A DNA stretch of 64,000 bases from the NCBI GenBank assembly GCA_014360985.1, contig JACIWK010000005.1, forward strand, positions 34,112 through 98,111, written 5' to 3'. The position numbers and the translations under genes were made by a program. Shown piece by piece: positions 54,578 to 61,726 of the stretch; the first letter of the stretch is position 1, and each line of letters starts with the position of its first letter. The DNA comes from Candidatus Bipolaricaulota bacterium. GTDB lineage: Bacteria; Bipolaricaulota; Bipolaricaulia; Bipolaricaulales; Bipolaricaulaceae. Below the pieces are notes generated by a model. It was not told the origin of the DNA, made no database searches, and saw nothing but the letters and a program-made list of their open reading frames with translations.

Positions 54578-55714
54578 GTGATTCAGGTCGGGTTGTTCAT
54601 GTCGGACCCGGGGGGGGGCCATCGCTCCGCAGGGCGGGCGATTGAAGCGGCCCTCGCCCTCCGCTACCCGGGCGCGTTCGCCTGTGACTACTTCGATGCG
54701 TTCCGCGCCTGCGGGTACTTCCCCTGGAACCGAGCTCCGGAGATCTACCCGTTGTGGGTTCGCTACCATGAGCCATCCTGGAACCTGTTCGTGACCGTGA
54801 CCGACCGCCTCATCGCCACGCGGGTCGGGCGCAGGCAGCTCCCGCGGCTCGCCGTTCCCCGGGTGCGGCGGGCGGCGCGGAGGTCCCGGGTGTGGGACGT
54901 GATCGTTGTCCTCCACCCGGCGTTCAGCGAGCTTGCGGTGGCCCTGCGCCGGACTGCGGCGCGGGAGTTCCCCATCGTCACCGTGGTCACGGATCTCGCG
55001 AACCCCCACAGCGGCTGGTACCACCCCGACGTGGATCGGTGCCTTGTCCCGTGCCAGAATGCCTATGAGCGGGGGCGGCAGCTGGGACTGAGCCCGGACA
55101 GGCTGCGCGTGGTGGGCCATCCTGCCCACCCCAAGTTCGCCCTCTACGACAAGGACAAGGCCCAGGCGCGACAGGAGCTGGGCTGGGAGGCCGATCGCCC
55201 GATCGTCCTCCTCATCGGAGGAGGGGAGGGGATGGGGGGCATCGAGCGGGTGGCGCGGGCCATCGATCGGGCCGAGCTCCCAGTCGAGCTCGTCGTCATC
55301 GCCGGTCGCAATCAGGCCCTCGTGGAGAGACTGGGGCACTACCCGTGGCGCGTCCCGGCTCGGATCTGCGGGTTCGCCACGAACCTCGAGGTGATGATGC
55401 GTGCAGCGGACGTGTTCGTGGGCAAGCCCGGGCCTGGGGTGATCGGGGAGGCCGCCATCTCCGGGCTCCCGATGATCCTCACCGGAGGGATGGCCCAGGA
55501 GAGGCCGAACATCCCGTTCGTGGTGGGGGCCGGTGCCGGGGAGGCCGCCTCCACCCCCGCTGAGGTGGTGGCCGTCCTCCGCCGGTGGCTGGCCACGCCG
55601 GGGGAGCTCACGCGCCGCGCGGAACGGGCGCGCGCGATCGCCTTCCCCAACGCCGCGTTCGATGTCGCGGACGAGATCGCGGCCCTGTGCGGTCTTCCCA
55701 CTCCCGCGGGCTAG
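54578..55714 (+). CDS. GT28-type glycosyltransferase (MGDG synthase/processive diacylglycerol glucosyltransferase-like)
   Basis: 378 residues. The N-terminal half starts QVGLFMSDPGGGHRSAGRAI, the donor-independent lipid-binding pattern of MGDG-synthase and UgtP-like enzymes. The C-terminal half has LLIGGGEGMGGIERVARAI, ICGFATNLEVMMRAADVFVG and KPGPGVIGEAAISGLPMIL, the nucleotide-sugar site of GT28. It probably glycosylates diacylglycerol, consistent with the PlsC-like gene just upstream. Start GTG 54578 follows GGGAGG; the GTG at 54560 lies before the predicted +1. Confidence 0.86.
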   Translation: MIQVGLFMSDPGGGHRSAGRAIEAALALRYPGAFACDYFDAFRACGYFPWNRAPEIYPLWVRYHEPSWNLFVTVTDRLIATRVGRRQLPRLAVPRVRRAARRSRVWDVIVVLHPAFSELAVALRRTAAREFPIVTVVTDLANPHSGWYHPDVDRCLVPCQNAYERGRQLGLSPDRLRVVGHPAHPKFALYDKDKAQARQELGWEADRPIVLLIGGGEGMGGIERVARAIDRAELPVELVVIAGRNQALVERLGHYPWRVPARICGFATNLEVMMRAADVFVGKPGPGVIGEAAISGLPMILTGGMAQERPNIPFVVGAGAGEAASTPAEVVAVLRRWLATPGELTRRAERARAIAFPNAAFDVADEIAALCGLPTPAG

Positions 55715-56244
55715 CCGGCCGTCAGGTGGTGGAGGACCTCGGCGAGCACCTGCTCCCGGCCCGCGTGGGTGAGGCGGAAGAGGTGATCCGCCTTGTGGCG
55801 GATCGCGTAGGCGAGGGGATGGTTCGAGGCGCGGTGGACGGTGAGAAGGAGGTGTTGCGCCTCCTGGAGCGCCCGCTCCACGGCGCGGACGAACTGCGGC
55901 GAATGGAGCTCCATCGGCCCGACCTCGTCCACCACCACCAGCTCGGCGTCCTCGATCGCGCGCTCGATCGCCCGGACACCGATCTCGTCGAGATCGCGCA
56001 GGTTGAGGCGGTACCGTCCGAACGGGGGCCCGGCGGCGAGATGGAGGTGGGCGAGGATCCCTTCCGCGCCCGTGGAAAGGTCACACACGGAGAACCCCAC
56101 GCGGCGGCCGCACTTCCTGATCTCGGCGGTGACCATGCCCCCTGCGGAGAGGGGCGCGCGCTCCACGACCCGCCTGACGAGGGTGGATTTCCCGGCCCCG
56201 GGGTCTCCCGTGATCGCGATCTTCATGGGTTGAGCGTCAGGCAT
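55711..56244 (-). CDS. THEP1-like nucleoside-triphosphatase
   Basis: 177 residues. P-loop IAITGDPGAGKSTLVRRVVE, then AGGMVTAEIRKCGRRVGFSV and the Walker B segment AELVVVDEVGPMELHS, all as in the THEP1/NTPase family (hydrolyses NTPs in vitro; role unknown). The ATG at 56244 was chosen; a second at 56226 begins MKIAITGDPG directly. The 3' ends of this and the GT28 gene overlap by 4 nt. Confidence 0.88.
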   Translation of the reverse strand: MPDAQPMKIAITGDPGAGKSTLVRRVVERAPLSAGGMVTAEIRKCGRRVGFSVCDLSTGAEGILAHLHLAAGPPFGRYRLNLRDLDEIGVRAIERAIEDAELVVVDEVGPMELHSPQFVRAVERALQEAQHLLLTVHRASNHPLAYAIRHKADHLFRLTHAGREQVLAEVLHHLTAG

Positions 56245-56409
56245 TGTAGCCCCCCGAGGGGGTGACGTCGCCCTCGCTGCGTACCGTTCCCCCATGTTTT
56301 TCTTCTCGCTGGGGTGGGCTGGGCCTTGGGCCGTCTGGGGCGAGTCCCTGCGCGGCCGCCGGCGCGCTCGATGGCCCGGGGACGGTGAAACCCAGGGCGC
56401 CGCTCGGTG

Positions 56410-56415
56410 TACAAT
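56410..56415 (+). promoter_or_regulatory. -10 element before the cysteine-rich protein gene
   Basis: TACAAT at 56410-56415, about 17 nt before the ATG pair. A weak -35 (TGAAAC at 56386-56391) is 18 nt upstream of it. GGAGG (56421-56425) serves as the ribosome site, 7 nt before the first ATG. Confidence 0.5.
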
Positions 56416-56432
56416 GGGGCGGAGGTGGTTGT

Positions 56433-57020
56433 ATGATGAAGCGGGTACTGCTCGCGACGTTGGCCGTCGCACTGGTGGGGGGAGGGTTGGCGGTGGGCCA
56501 GTGGTGGTGCGATCCCTGTGCGCCCCCTCCGCCGCCGGAACCCCCTTGCTACGCGACGTTCTGGGCCGGGGAGCCGATCCTGGTGAAGCTGGTCATCCCG
56601 TGGGGCATCTTCTGCTGCTGCTGTTGCCAGACGACGACGATGATCACCGGGTGGTCGGTGGAGGCGTTCGGGGGCGGGGTCGTGTACAGCTACGCCTACC
56701 CCATGCCGGTCGCCTCGAGCACGGAGATCATCTGGGACCAGCGCGATCTCACTGGGGTCCAGGTGGCGCCGGGGTTCTACAAGATCGTGGTCGCGACCAC
56801 GGGGGGCGACGTGGTGACCCACGTCAAGATCGTGGCCCAGGACGGCAGTTGTTGTCACGCGTGGTGTCTGCCAGCCTCAAGGCCGTGCGGGGTCTCGCTG
56901 TGTGACCCGTACCTCAAGGTGTCGCGTGCCCCCACCCCGTGCCAGACGTGCTACGACCCGTGCTGCGATCCGTGCTGTGTCCCGTGGGTCTTCCCGTTCC
57001 TGTTCTTCCTCGGGAAGTGA
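56433..57020 (+). CDS. Cysteine-rich secreted protein with FlgD-Ig-like core
   Basis: 195 residues with a signal peptide (RVLLATLAVALVGGGLAVG). The mature protein holds about 19 cysteines, in runs such as FCCCCCQ, SCCHAWC and CYDPCCDPCCVPW, plus a proline-rich start (CAPPPPPEPPC). The middle segment STEIIWDQRDLTGVQVAPGFY resembles the FlgD Ig-like fold (WDGxD..G..V..GxY). Likely exported; disulfide or metal binding is plausible. No family recognised. Two ATGs (56433, 56436) are available. Followed 1 nt later by mutM. Confidence 0.78.
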   Translation: MMKRVLLATLAVALVGGGLAVGQWWCDPCAPPPPPEPPCYATFWAGEPILVKLVIPWGIFCCCCCQTTTMITGWSVEAFGGGVVYSYAYPMPVASSTEIIWDQRDLTGVQVAPGFYKIVVATTGGDVVTHVKIVAQDGSCCHAWCLPASRPCGVSLCDPYLKVSRAPTPCQTCYDPCCDPCCVPWVFPFLFFLGK

Positions 57021-57021
57021 G

Positions 57022-57858
57022 TTGCCGGAGCTCCCTGACCTGGAGGTCGTGAAGGACATCCTCGCCCCCCGGATCGTTGGGCAGACGGTCCGGGGGGTCG
57101 AGGTGAACCGCGTCGGCCTCGTCCGCACGCGGGCGGAAGGTGTGGCTTCCCTTGTGGGGAGGGAACTCCACGCCATCAGCAGGCGAGGGAAGTACCTCGC
57201 CTTTTCCTTCGGCTCCGATCTCCACCTCCTCGTCCACCTCATGCGCTGGGCGTGGCTGTGGCACGGGGAACACGGTTATCCCCCGACCACCGCGACCGAT
57301 CTACGCGTGGCGTTCGAGGACGGGACGGATCTGCGCCTCATCGAGGCGCGGTCGCCACGCTTGGCCGCGGCATGGGTGGTGTCCGACCTCAACGCGGCCG
57401 AGCCCCTCCAGAACCTGGGCAGCGAGCCCCTGTTGGAGGCGTTCACCGTGGATGTCCTCCGAGGCCTCGTTGCGGGGCGACGTCGCCCCCTCAAGCGGGT
57501 CCTCACCGATCAGTCCCTGATCGCGGGGATCGGAAACGCTTACGCGGACGAGATCCTGTTCCGGGCGAGGCTGTCCCCGGTTCGCTACGGCCACACGCTG
57601 ACCGCGGAGGAGCAAGAACACCTGTGGCGAGCGATCGGGGATACCCTGCGGTGGGCGATCGCCGAGATCCGTGGCCGGACGGGAGACGATCTCTTCGAGC
57701 GGGAGATCCGGGACTTCCTCTCCGTCCACGGGCGGAAGGGCACCCCCTGCCCGGAGTGCGGCACCCCGATCGCGGAGATCCTCTACGATGGGGCGCGCAC
57801 GAACTATTGTCCGCGCTGCCAGGGGGGAAGCGGGGGGATCCCTCCGCGTGGTGGGTAG
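57022..57858 (+). CDS. mutM: Formamidopyrimidine-DNA glycosylase (Fpg/MutM)
   Basis: Excises oxidised purines such as 8-oxoguanine. 278 residues. A TTG start at 57022 is chosen because it makes the mature N-terminus PELPDLEVVK; Pro2 and Glu3 are the catalytic residues of this family. RPLKRVLTDQSLIAGIGNAYADEIL has the conserved Lys and helix-two-turn-helix. The C-terminal zinc finger is CPECGTPIAE... CPRC. The stop of the cysteine-rich gene is 1 nt upstream, so the two are probably cotranscribed. Confidence 0.93.
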   Translation: MPELPDLEVVKDILAPRIVGQTVRGVEVNRVGLVRTRAEGVASLVGRELHAISRRGKYLAFSFGSDLHLLVHLMRWAWLWHGEHGYPPTTATDLRVAFEDGTDLRLIEARSPRLAAAWVVSDLNAAEPLQNLGSEPLLEAFTVDVLRGLVAGRRRPLKRVLTDQSLIAGIGNAYADEILFRARLSPVRYGHTLTAEEQEHLWRAIGDTLRWAIAEIRGRTGDDLFEREIRDFLSVHGRKGTPCPECGTPIAEILYDGARTNYCPRCQGGSGGIPPRGG

Positions 57859-57865
57859 GGCCCCC

Positions 57866-58777
57866 TCAGGCGAGAAGGAGGGCGAGGAGCGCCTTCTGGG
57901 CGTGGAGGCGGTTCTCCGCCTGGTCGAACAGGACCGAGTTCGGAGCCCGGGAGGCCTCGTAGGTGATCTCCTCCCCGTAGTGGGCGGGGAGACAGTGCAT
58001 AACGAGGCACCGGGGGTGGGCGAGGGACAGGAGATCGCCGTCGACCGAAAACCCCTGGAACCGCTTCCGCCGCGCGGCGGCCTCTTCCTCCTGGCCCATG
58101 CTCGCCCACACGTCTGTGTAAAGGACGTCTGCTCCGCGCGCCGCCTCCCGGGGGTCGTGGATGACCTCCACCGCTGCCCCACCGGCCCGTGCCGCCTCCA
58201 CGATCTCCCGCTGCGGCTCGTGGCCCTCGGGGCAGGCGATGCGGAAGGCGACGCCGAGCAGGGCCGATGCTTCGATCAGAGAATGGGCAACGTTGTTCCC
58301 GTCCCCAATGAAGGCGAGGGTCGTCCCCGCCAGGTCCCGCCTGCGCTCGCGGATGGTGAGCATGTCCGCGAGGGCCTGGCAGGGATGGTGGAGATCGGAG
58401 AGCCCGTTGATCACGGGGACGGTTGCGTACCGCGCGAGCTCCTCCACCACGTCGTGCCCGAACACGCGCGCCATGATTCCATCGGCGTAGCGGGAGAGGT
58501 TGAGGGCAATGTCCTCGGTGGTCTCCCTTTTGCCGAGCTGGATATCGTCGGGGCCGAGGTAGAGCGCGTGGCCGCCGAGCTGCGTCATCCCGATCTCGAA
58601 CGAGACCCGCGTCCTGAGCGACGGCTTCTGGAAGATCATGGCGAGGGTCCTCCCAGGAAGCACGTCCCGGTGCGAGATCCCCGCCCGATGCTCCCGCTTG
58701 AGATGCAGGGCGAGGTCGAGGGCGTCCCACAGCTCGGAAGCCGACCAGTCGGCGATGCGCACGAAATCCCGCTTCAC
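57866..58777 (-). CDS. argF: Ornithine carbamoyltransferase
   Basis: Makes citrulline from ornithine and carbamoyl phosphate. 303 residues, GTG start. The carbamoyl-phosphate loop reads KPSLRTRVSFE (usual STRTR), with GHALYLGPDDIQLGKRE, DLHHPCQALAD and the ornithine-binding HCLPAHYGEEI. The Ser-to-Leu variant in SLRTR is seen in some OTCs. It ends an apparent operon (RAM protein, saccharopine dehydrogenase-like, argF). Confidence 0.93.
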   Translation of the reverse strand: MKRDFVRIADWSASELWDALDLALHLKREHRAGISHRDVLPGRTLAMIFQKPSLRTRVSFEIGMTQLGGHALYLGPDDIQLGKRETTEDIALNLSRYADGIMARVFGHDVVEELARYATVPVINGLSDLHHPCQALADMLTIRERRRDLAGTTLAFIGDGNNVAHSLIEASALLGVAFRIACPEGHEPQREIVEAARAGGAAVEVIHDPREAARGADVLYTDVWASMGQEEEAAARRKRFQGFSVDGDLLSLAHPRCLVMHCLPAHYGEEITYEASRAPNSVLFDQAENRLHAQKALLALLLA

Positions 58778-58790
58778 GACAGATACCCCC

Positions 58791-60023
58791 CTACGAGAGC
58801 AACTCCACTTCCCGCACCGAAATGTCGCGACGGGAGAGCTCGGCGATGAACTCTGGGTAGAGGTCCCCGCCGATCGCGTCCTCCGGGGCCACGATCCCTC
58901 GCTTGCGGATCTTCCCCGCCCCCACGAAGCGGGCCCCGATCGCCGCGGCGAACCCGGTGACGCGGGCCATCGCCGAGATCCCGGTTACGGGATCAGCCTC
59001 GTCCCACAGGTAGTAGTCCACCTGGGCTGGCCGACCGGCCTTCGTCCCGAGCACCGTGTTCCACATCACGCACACATCCCCCTCCCCCGGTCCGGGGCGG
59101 AGCCGCGGGGCGAGGACCCGCGCCAGAACCTCCCGGGGCACAACCGCCGCCCCATTGACCTGCACCGGTTCCAGGTCGAGCAGCCCGCACTCCCGCAGCA
59201 CGTCCACCGCCGCGTAGTGGCCGGGCCAGCGGATCGTCTTCTCCGCGAAGTCGCGGAGCTTAGGGCGGGTGTAGATGAAGGAGGGCATGCCGGGGGTGAT
59301 CGCGCATTCCAGCACCTCATCCACACCGAACTGCCGGAACGGGAACGTCTCCCGGTCAGTGAGGGCGTCGACCTCCACCACTTGCCCGTCCTTCTTCACC
59401 TGGACCTTGATCATGTACTCGCGCAGCACGTGGTCGAACGCCCACGTCACCATGTACCGCAGGGGATGGCGGGAGGCGGCGGCCTTGTCGGGGATTCCCC
59501 CCACCCGCGCCACCGCCGACACAGCCTGGTCGAGCTTGCGGATCCCTTCCCCGACGGTGATGTTGGAGATCCCGGGGGCGAACCCGATCCCGTCGAGGAA
59601 CGTGACCTCGTTGCACAGGGCTTGCTCGTGGAGCCACTCTCCGTACTCCGCGGCCGTCATCCCGGCCGGGAGCTCGAGCCCTTCCGTCTCGTACAGATCA
59701 GGGCGGCGGTGGTACTCCTCGAGCATGTCCACGACGTGGACTCCCTGCGCGATGGCCTGGTGGGCCGCCCGGTAGCTCGTGCGCCGGTCGGGGAGGGCGA
59801 TCACCACCACCTCGTACTCCCCAAGGACCTTCTCCAAGTCAGGCCCGGTCACGTCGCCAGGATGGAGGACGATCTTCTCGCTCCCGATCCACCGTTTCGT
59901 CCGCCGGAGGGCCTCCGCCGATCGGGCGAAGAGGCCCACCGTACCCACGCTGTCCTCCCGGGCAAGGTCCCACGCCACTGCTGCCCCGATCTTCCCTGTT
60001 CCCCCGAGGACGAGGATCTTCAT
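58791..60023 (-). CDS. Saccharopine dehydrogenase-like oxidoreductase
   Basis: 410 residues. Rossmann start KILVLGGTGKIGAAVAWDLA, then VVVIALPDRRTSYRAAHQAI and FLDGIGFAPGISNITVGEGI, the layout of saccharopine dehydrogenase/reductase-like proteins. Substrate unclear; the neighbours argF and the RAM protein suggest amino-acid metabolism. It is 31 nt after the RAM gene and 13 nt before argF. Confidence 0.82.
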   Translation of the reverse strand: MKILVLGGTGKIGAAVAWDLAREDSVGTVGLFARSAEALRRTKRWIGSEKIVLHPGDVTGPDLEKVLGEYEVVVIALPDRRTSYRAAHQAIAQGVHVVDMLEEYHRRPDLYETEGLELPAGMTAAEYGEWLHEQALCNEVTFLDGIGFAPGISNITVGEGIRKLDQAVSAVARVGGIPDKAAASRHPLRYMVTWAFDHVLREYMIKVQVKKDGQVVEVDALTDRETFPFRQFGVDEVLECAITPGMPSFIYTRPKLRDFAEKTIRWPGHYAAVDVLRECGLLDLEPVQVNGAAVVPREVLARVLAPRLRPGPGEGDVCVMWNTVLGTKAGRPAQVDYYLWDEADPVTGISAMARVTGFAAAIGARFVGAGKIRKRGIVAPEDAIGGDLYPEFIAELSRRDISVREVELLS

Positions 60024-60054
60024 GTGCGTTCACATCCTTCGTTTGGGTTGGGAT

Positions 60055-60318
60055 CTAGTCGGTGAACTTCTTCGTCACGATGTGGGTGCTCGTCGAGGAT
60101 ACACCCTCCACCTTGCGGATCTCCTCGGTCACGATGTTGTGGAGCTCCGCCACGGAGAAGCTGGACGGGAGCTCCTCGAACTCGAGGTAGGCGATGATGT
60201 CGTAGTCTCCGAACACGGTGTCCACGCGCCGGACATGGGGCTGGCGGCGGATGATTTCCGCGATCTTGCCCTCCGTTGCGCCGCGGCAGCGGACGAGGAC
60301 GTATGCTGCGACTGCCAT
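60055..60318 (-). CDS. Stand-alone Lrp/AsnC-type ligand-binding (RAM) domain
   Basis: 87 residues from an ATG with AAAGGAGG 6-7 nt upstream. AAYVLVRCRGATEGKIAEII, VRRVDTVFGDYDIIAYLEF and the closing TSTHIVTKKF are the alpha/beta effector domain of Lrp/AsnC regulators, without the DNA-binding part. It may bind an amino acid and modulate another protein. First gene of the argF operon. Divergent from gltX. Confidence 0.88.
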   Translation of the reverse strand: MAVAAYVLVRCRGATEGKIAEIIRRQPHVRRVDTVFGDYDIIAYLEFEELPSSFSVAELHNIVTEEIRKVEGVSSTSTHIVTKKFTD

Positions 60319-60379
60319 GAGAGACCTCCTTTGCTTGCCTGGCGATGGTAGCCGCCCGCGCCGGCGGAGGCAAAGTTCC

Positions 60380-60408
60380 TTGGGACCTCCACATGGGGCC
60401 GGTAGAAT
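60380..60408 (+). promoter_or_regulatory. gltX promoter (predicted leaderless)
   Basis: TTGGGA, a 17-nt spacer and TAGAAT. The -10 ends 7 nt before the gltX ATG at 60416, so +1 should fall at the start codon. No Shine-Dalgarno lies between. Confidence 0.68.
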
Positions 60409-60415
60409 GCCGGCC

Positions 60416-61726
60416 ATGGATCCTGTTCGTGTCCGGTTCGCGCCCAGCCCCACGGGGTACCTCCACGTAGGGGGGGCGAGAACCGCCCTCTTCAACTGGC
60501 TCTATGCTCGGCACCACAAGGGGACGTTCATCCTCCGCATCGAGGACACCGACCGCACGCGGTCCACCGATGAGGCGATCGAGCAGATCTTCGCGTCCCT
60601 GCGCTGGCTGGGGTTGGACTGGGACGAGGTGTACCGGCAGACGGACCGCTTCGACCGCCACCGCGAGGTGGCCGCGGAGCTCCGACGACGGGGGGCAGCG
60701 TACGAGTCTGAGGGCGCGCTCTGGTTCCGGGTTCCGCCCGGCGGGGCGACGACGGTCCACGATCTACTCGCCGGCGAGGTGACCGTGCAGCACACCGAGC
60801 TCAAGGACCTGGTGATCCTTCGCTCGGATCTCACCCCCACCTACAACTTCGCGTGCGTGGTGGACGACCACGACATGGGGATCACCCACGTCATCCGCGG
60901 CGCCGAGCACCTCAACAACACCCCGAAACAGCTCCTCATCTACAAAGCGCTCGGGTGGTTGCCACCCGCGTTCGCTCACGTCCCCCTCATCCTCGGCCCG
61001 GACCGGACGAAGCTCTCCAAGCGCCATGGGGCGGGATCGGTCCTCGATTACGACGAGCGGGGGATCCTCCCCGAGGCGCTCGTGAACTTCCTCGCGCGGC
61101 TGGGGTGGTCCCATGGGGACCAGGAGGTGCTCTCCCGCGACGAGCTCGTCGCCCTGTTCGATCTCCCGGGGGTCAACACAGCGGCGGCGGTGTTCGACGA
61201 GGAGAAGCTGCTGTGGCTCAACCACGAGTGGCTGCGGCGGCTGGACCCGTACCGGTTGGCGGACCTCCTCGCGGAGCGGATCGTCGCGCGAAGGGTGGCG
61301 GAGCGGGCCGCGGTCGAGGCGGTGGGCCGAGAGAAGCTCGCCCGGGCGGCCGTGCTCCTCCGCGAGCGCGGGAAGACGCTCGTCGAGATGGCGGACCGCG
61401 CGCGGCCCTACCTGCCCGGCGCGATCGACCTCCCCGCTGACGCACAGGACCTGTTCGTCCCGGAGGTCGCGTCCTCCCTCCGCGAGTTGGCGACGCGGGT
61501 GGAGGGGCTCGCCGATCCCACCGCCCACGGGTTCGAGGCCGTCCTCAGGGGGACGGCGGATGACGTGGGGTTGCCGTTGAAGGCCCTCGCCCCCGCGGTG
61601 CGGGTCGCGGTGAGCGGGTCGCGGGTCGGTCCAGGGTTGTTCGAGCTGCTCGCCGTGATGGGGAAAGAGATTGTCGCGGCGCGGTTGCGGGCCGCTGCTG
61701 CGGAGGCCGAGGAGCGACGAGGATGA
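60416..61726 (+). CDS. gltX: Glutamyl-tRNA synthetase
   Basis: 436 residues, on the short side (usually about 470-490). HIGH-like motif PSPTGYLHVGGARTALFNWL, then LRIEDTDRTRSTDEAIEQI and the KMSKS-like KLSKRHGAGS. It has the FLARLGWSHGDQEVL insert and a reduced C-terminal anticodon domain. It charges tRNA-Glu. Whether it also charges tRNA-Gln cannot be read. The stop overlaps the following gene by 4 nt (ATGA). Confidence 0.95.
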   Translation: MDPVRVRFAPSPTGYLHVGGARTALFNWLYARHHKGTFILRIEDTDRTRSTDEAIEQIFASLRWLGLDWDEVYRQTDRFDRHREVAAELRRRGAAYESEGALWFRVPPGGATTVHDLLAGEVTVQHTELKDLVILRSDLTPTYNFACVVDDHDMGITHVIRGAEHLNNTPKQLLIYKALGWLPPAFAHVPLILGPDRTKLSKRHGAGSVLDYDERGILPEALVNFLARLGWSHGDQEVLSRDELVALFDLPGVNTAAAVFDEEKLLWLNHEWLRRLDPYRLADLLAERIVARRVAERAAVEAVGREKLARAAVLLRERGKTLVEMADRARPYLPGAIDLPADAQDLFVPEVASSLRELATRVEGLADPTAHGFEAVLRGTADDVGLPLKALAPAVRVAVSGSRVGPGLFELLAVMGKEIVAARLRAAAAEAEERRG

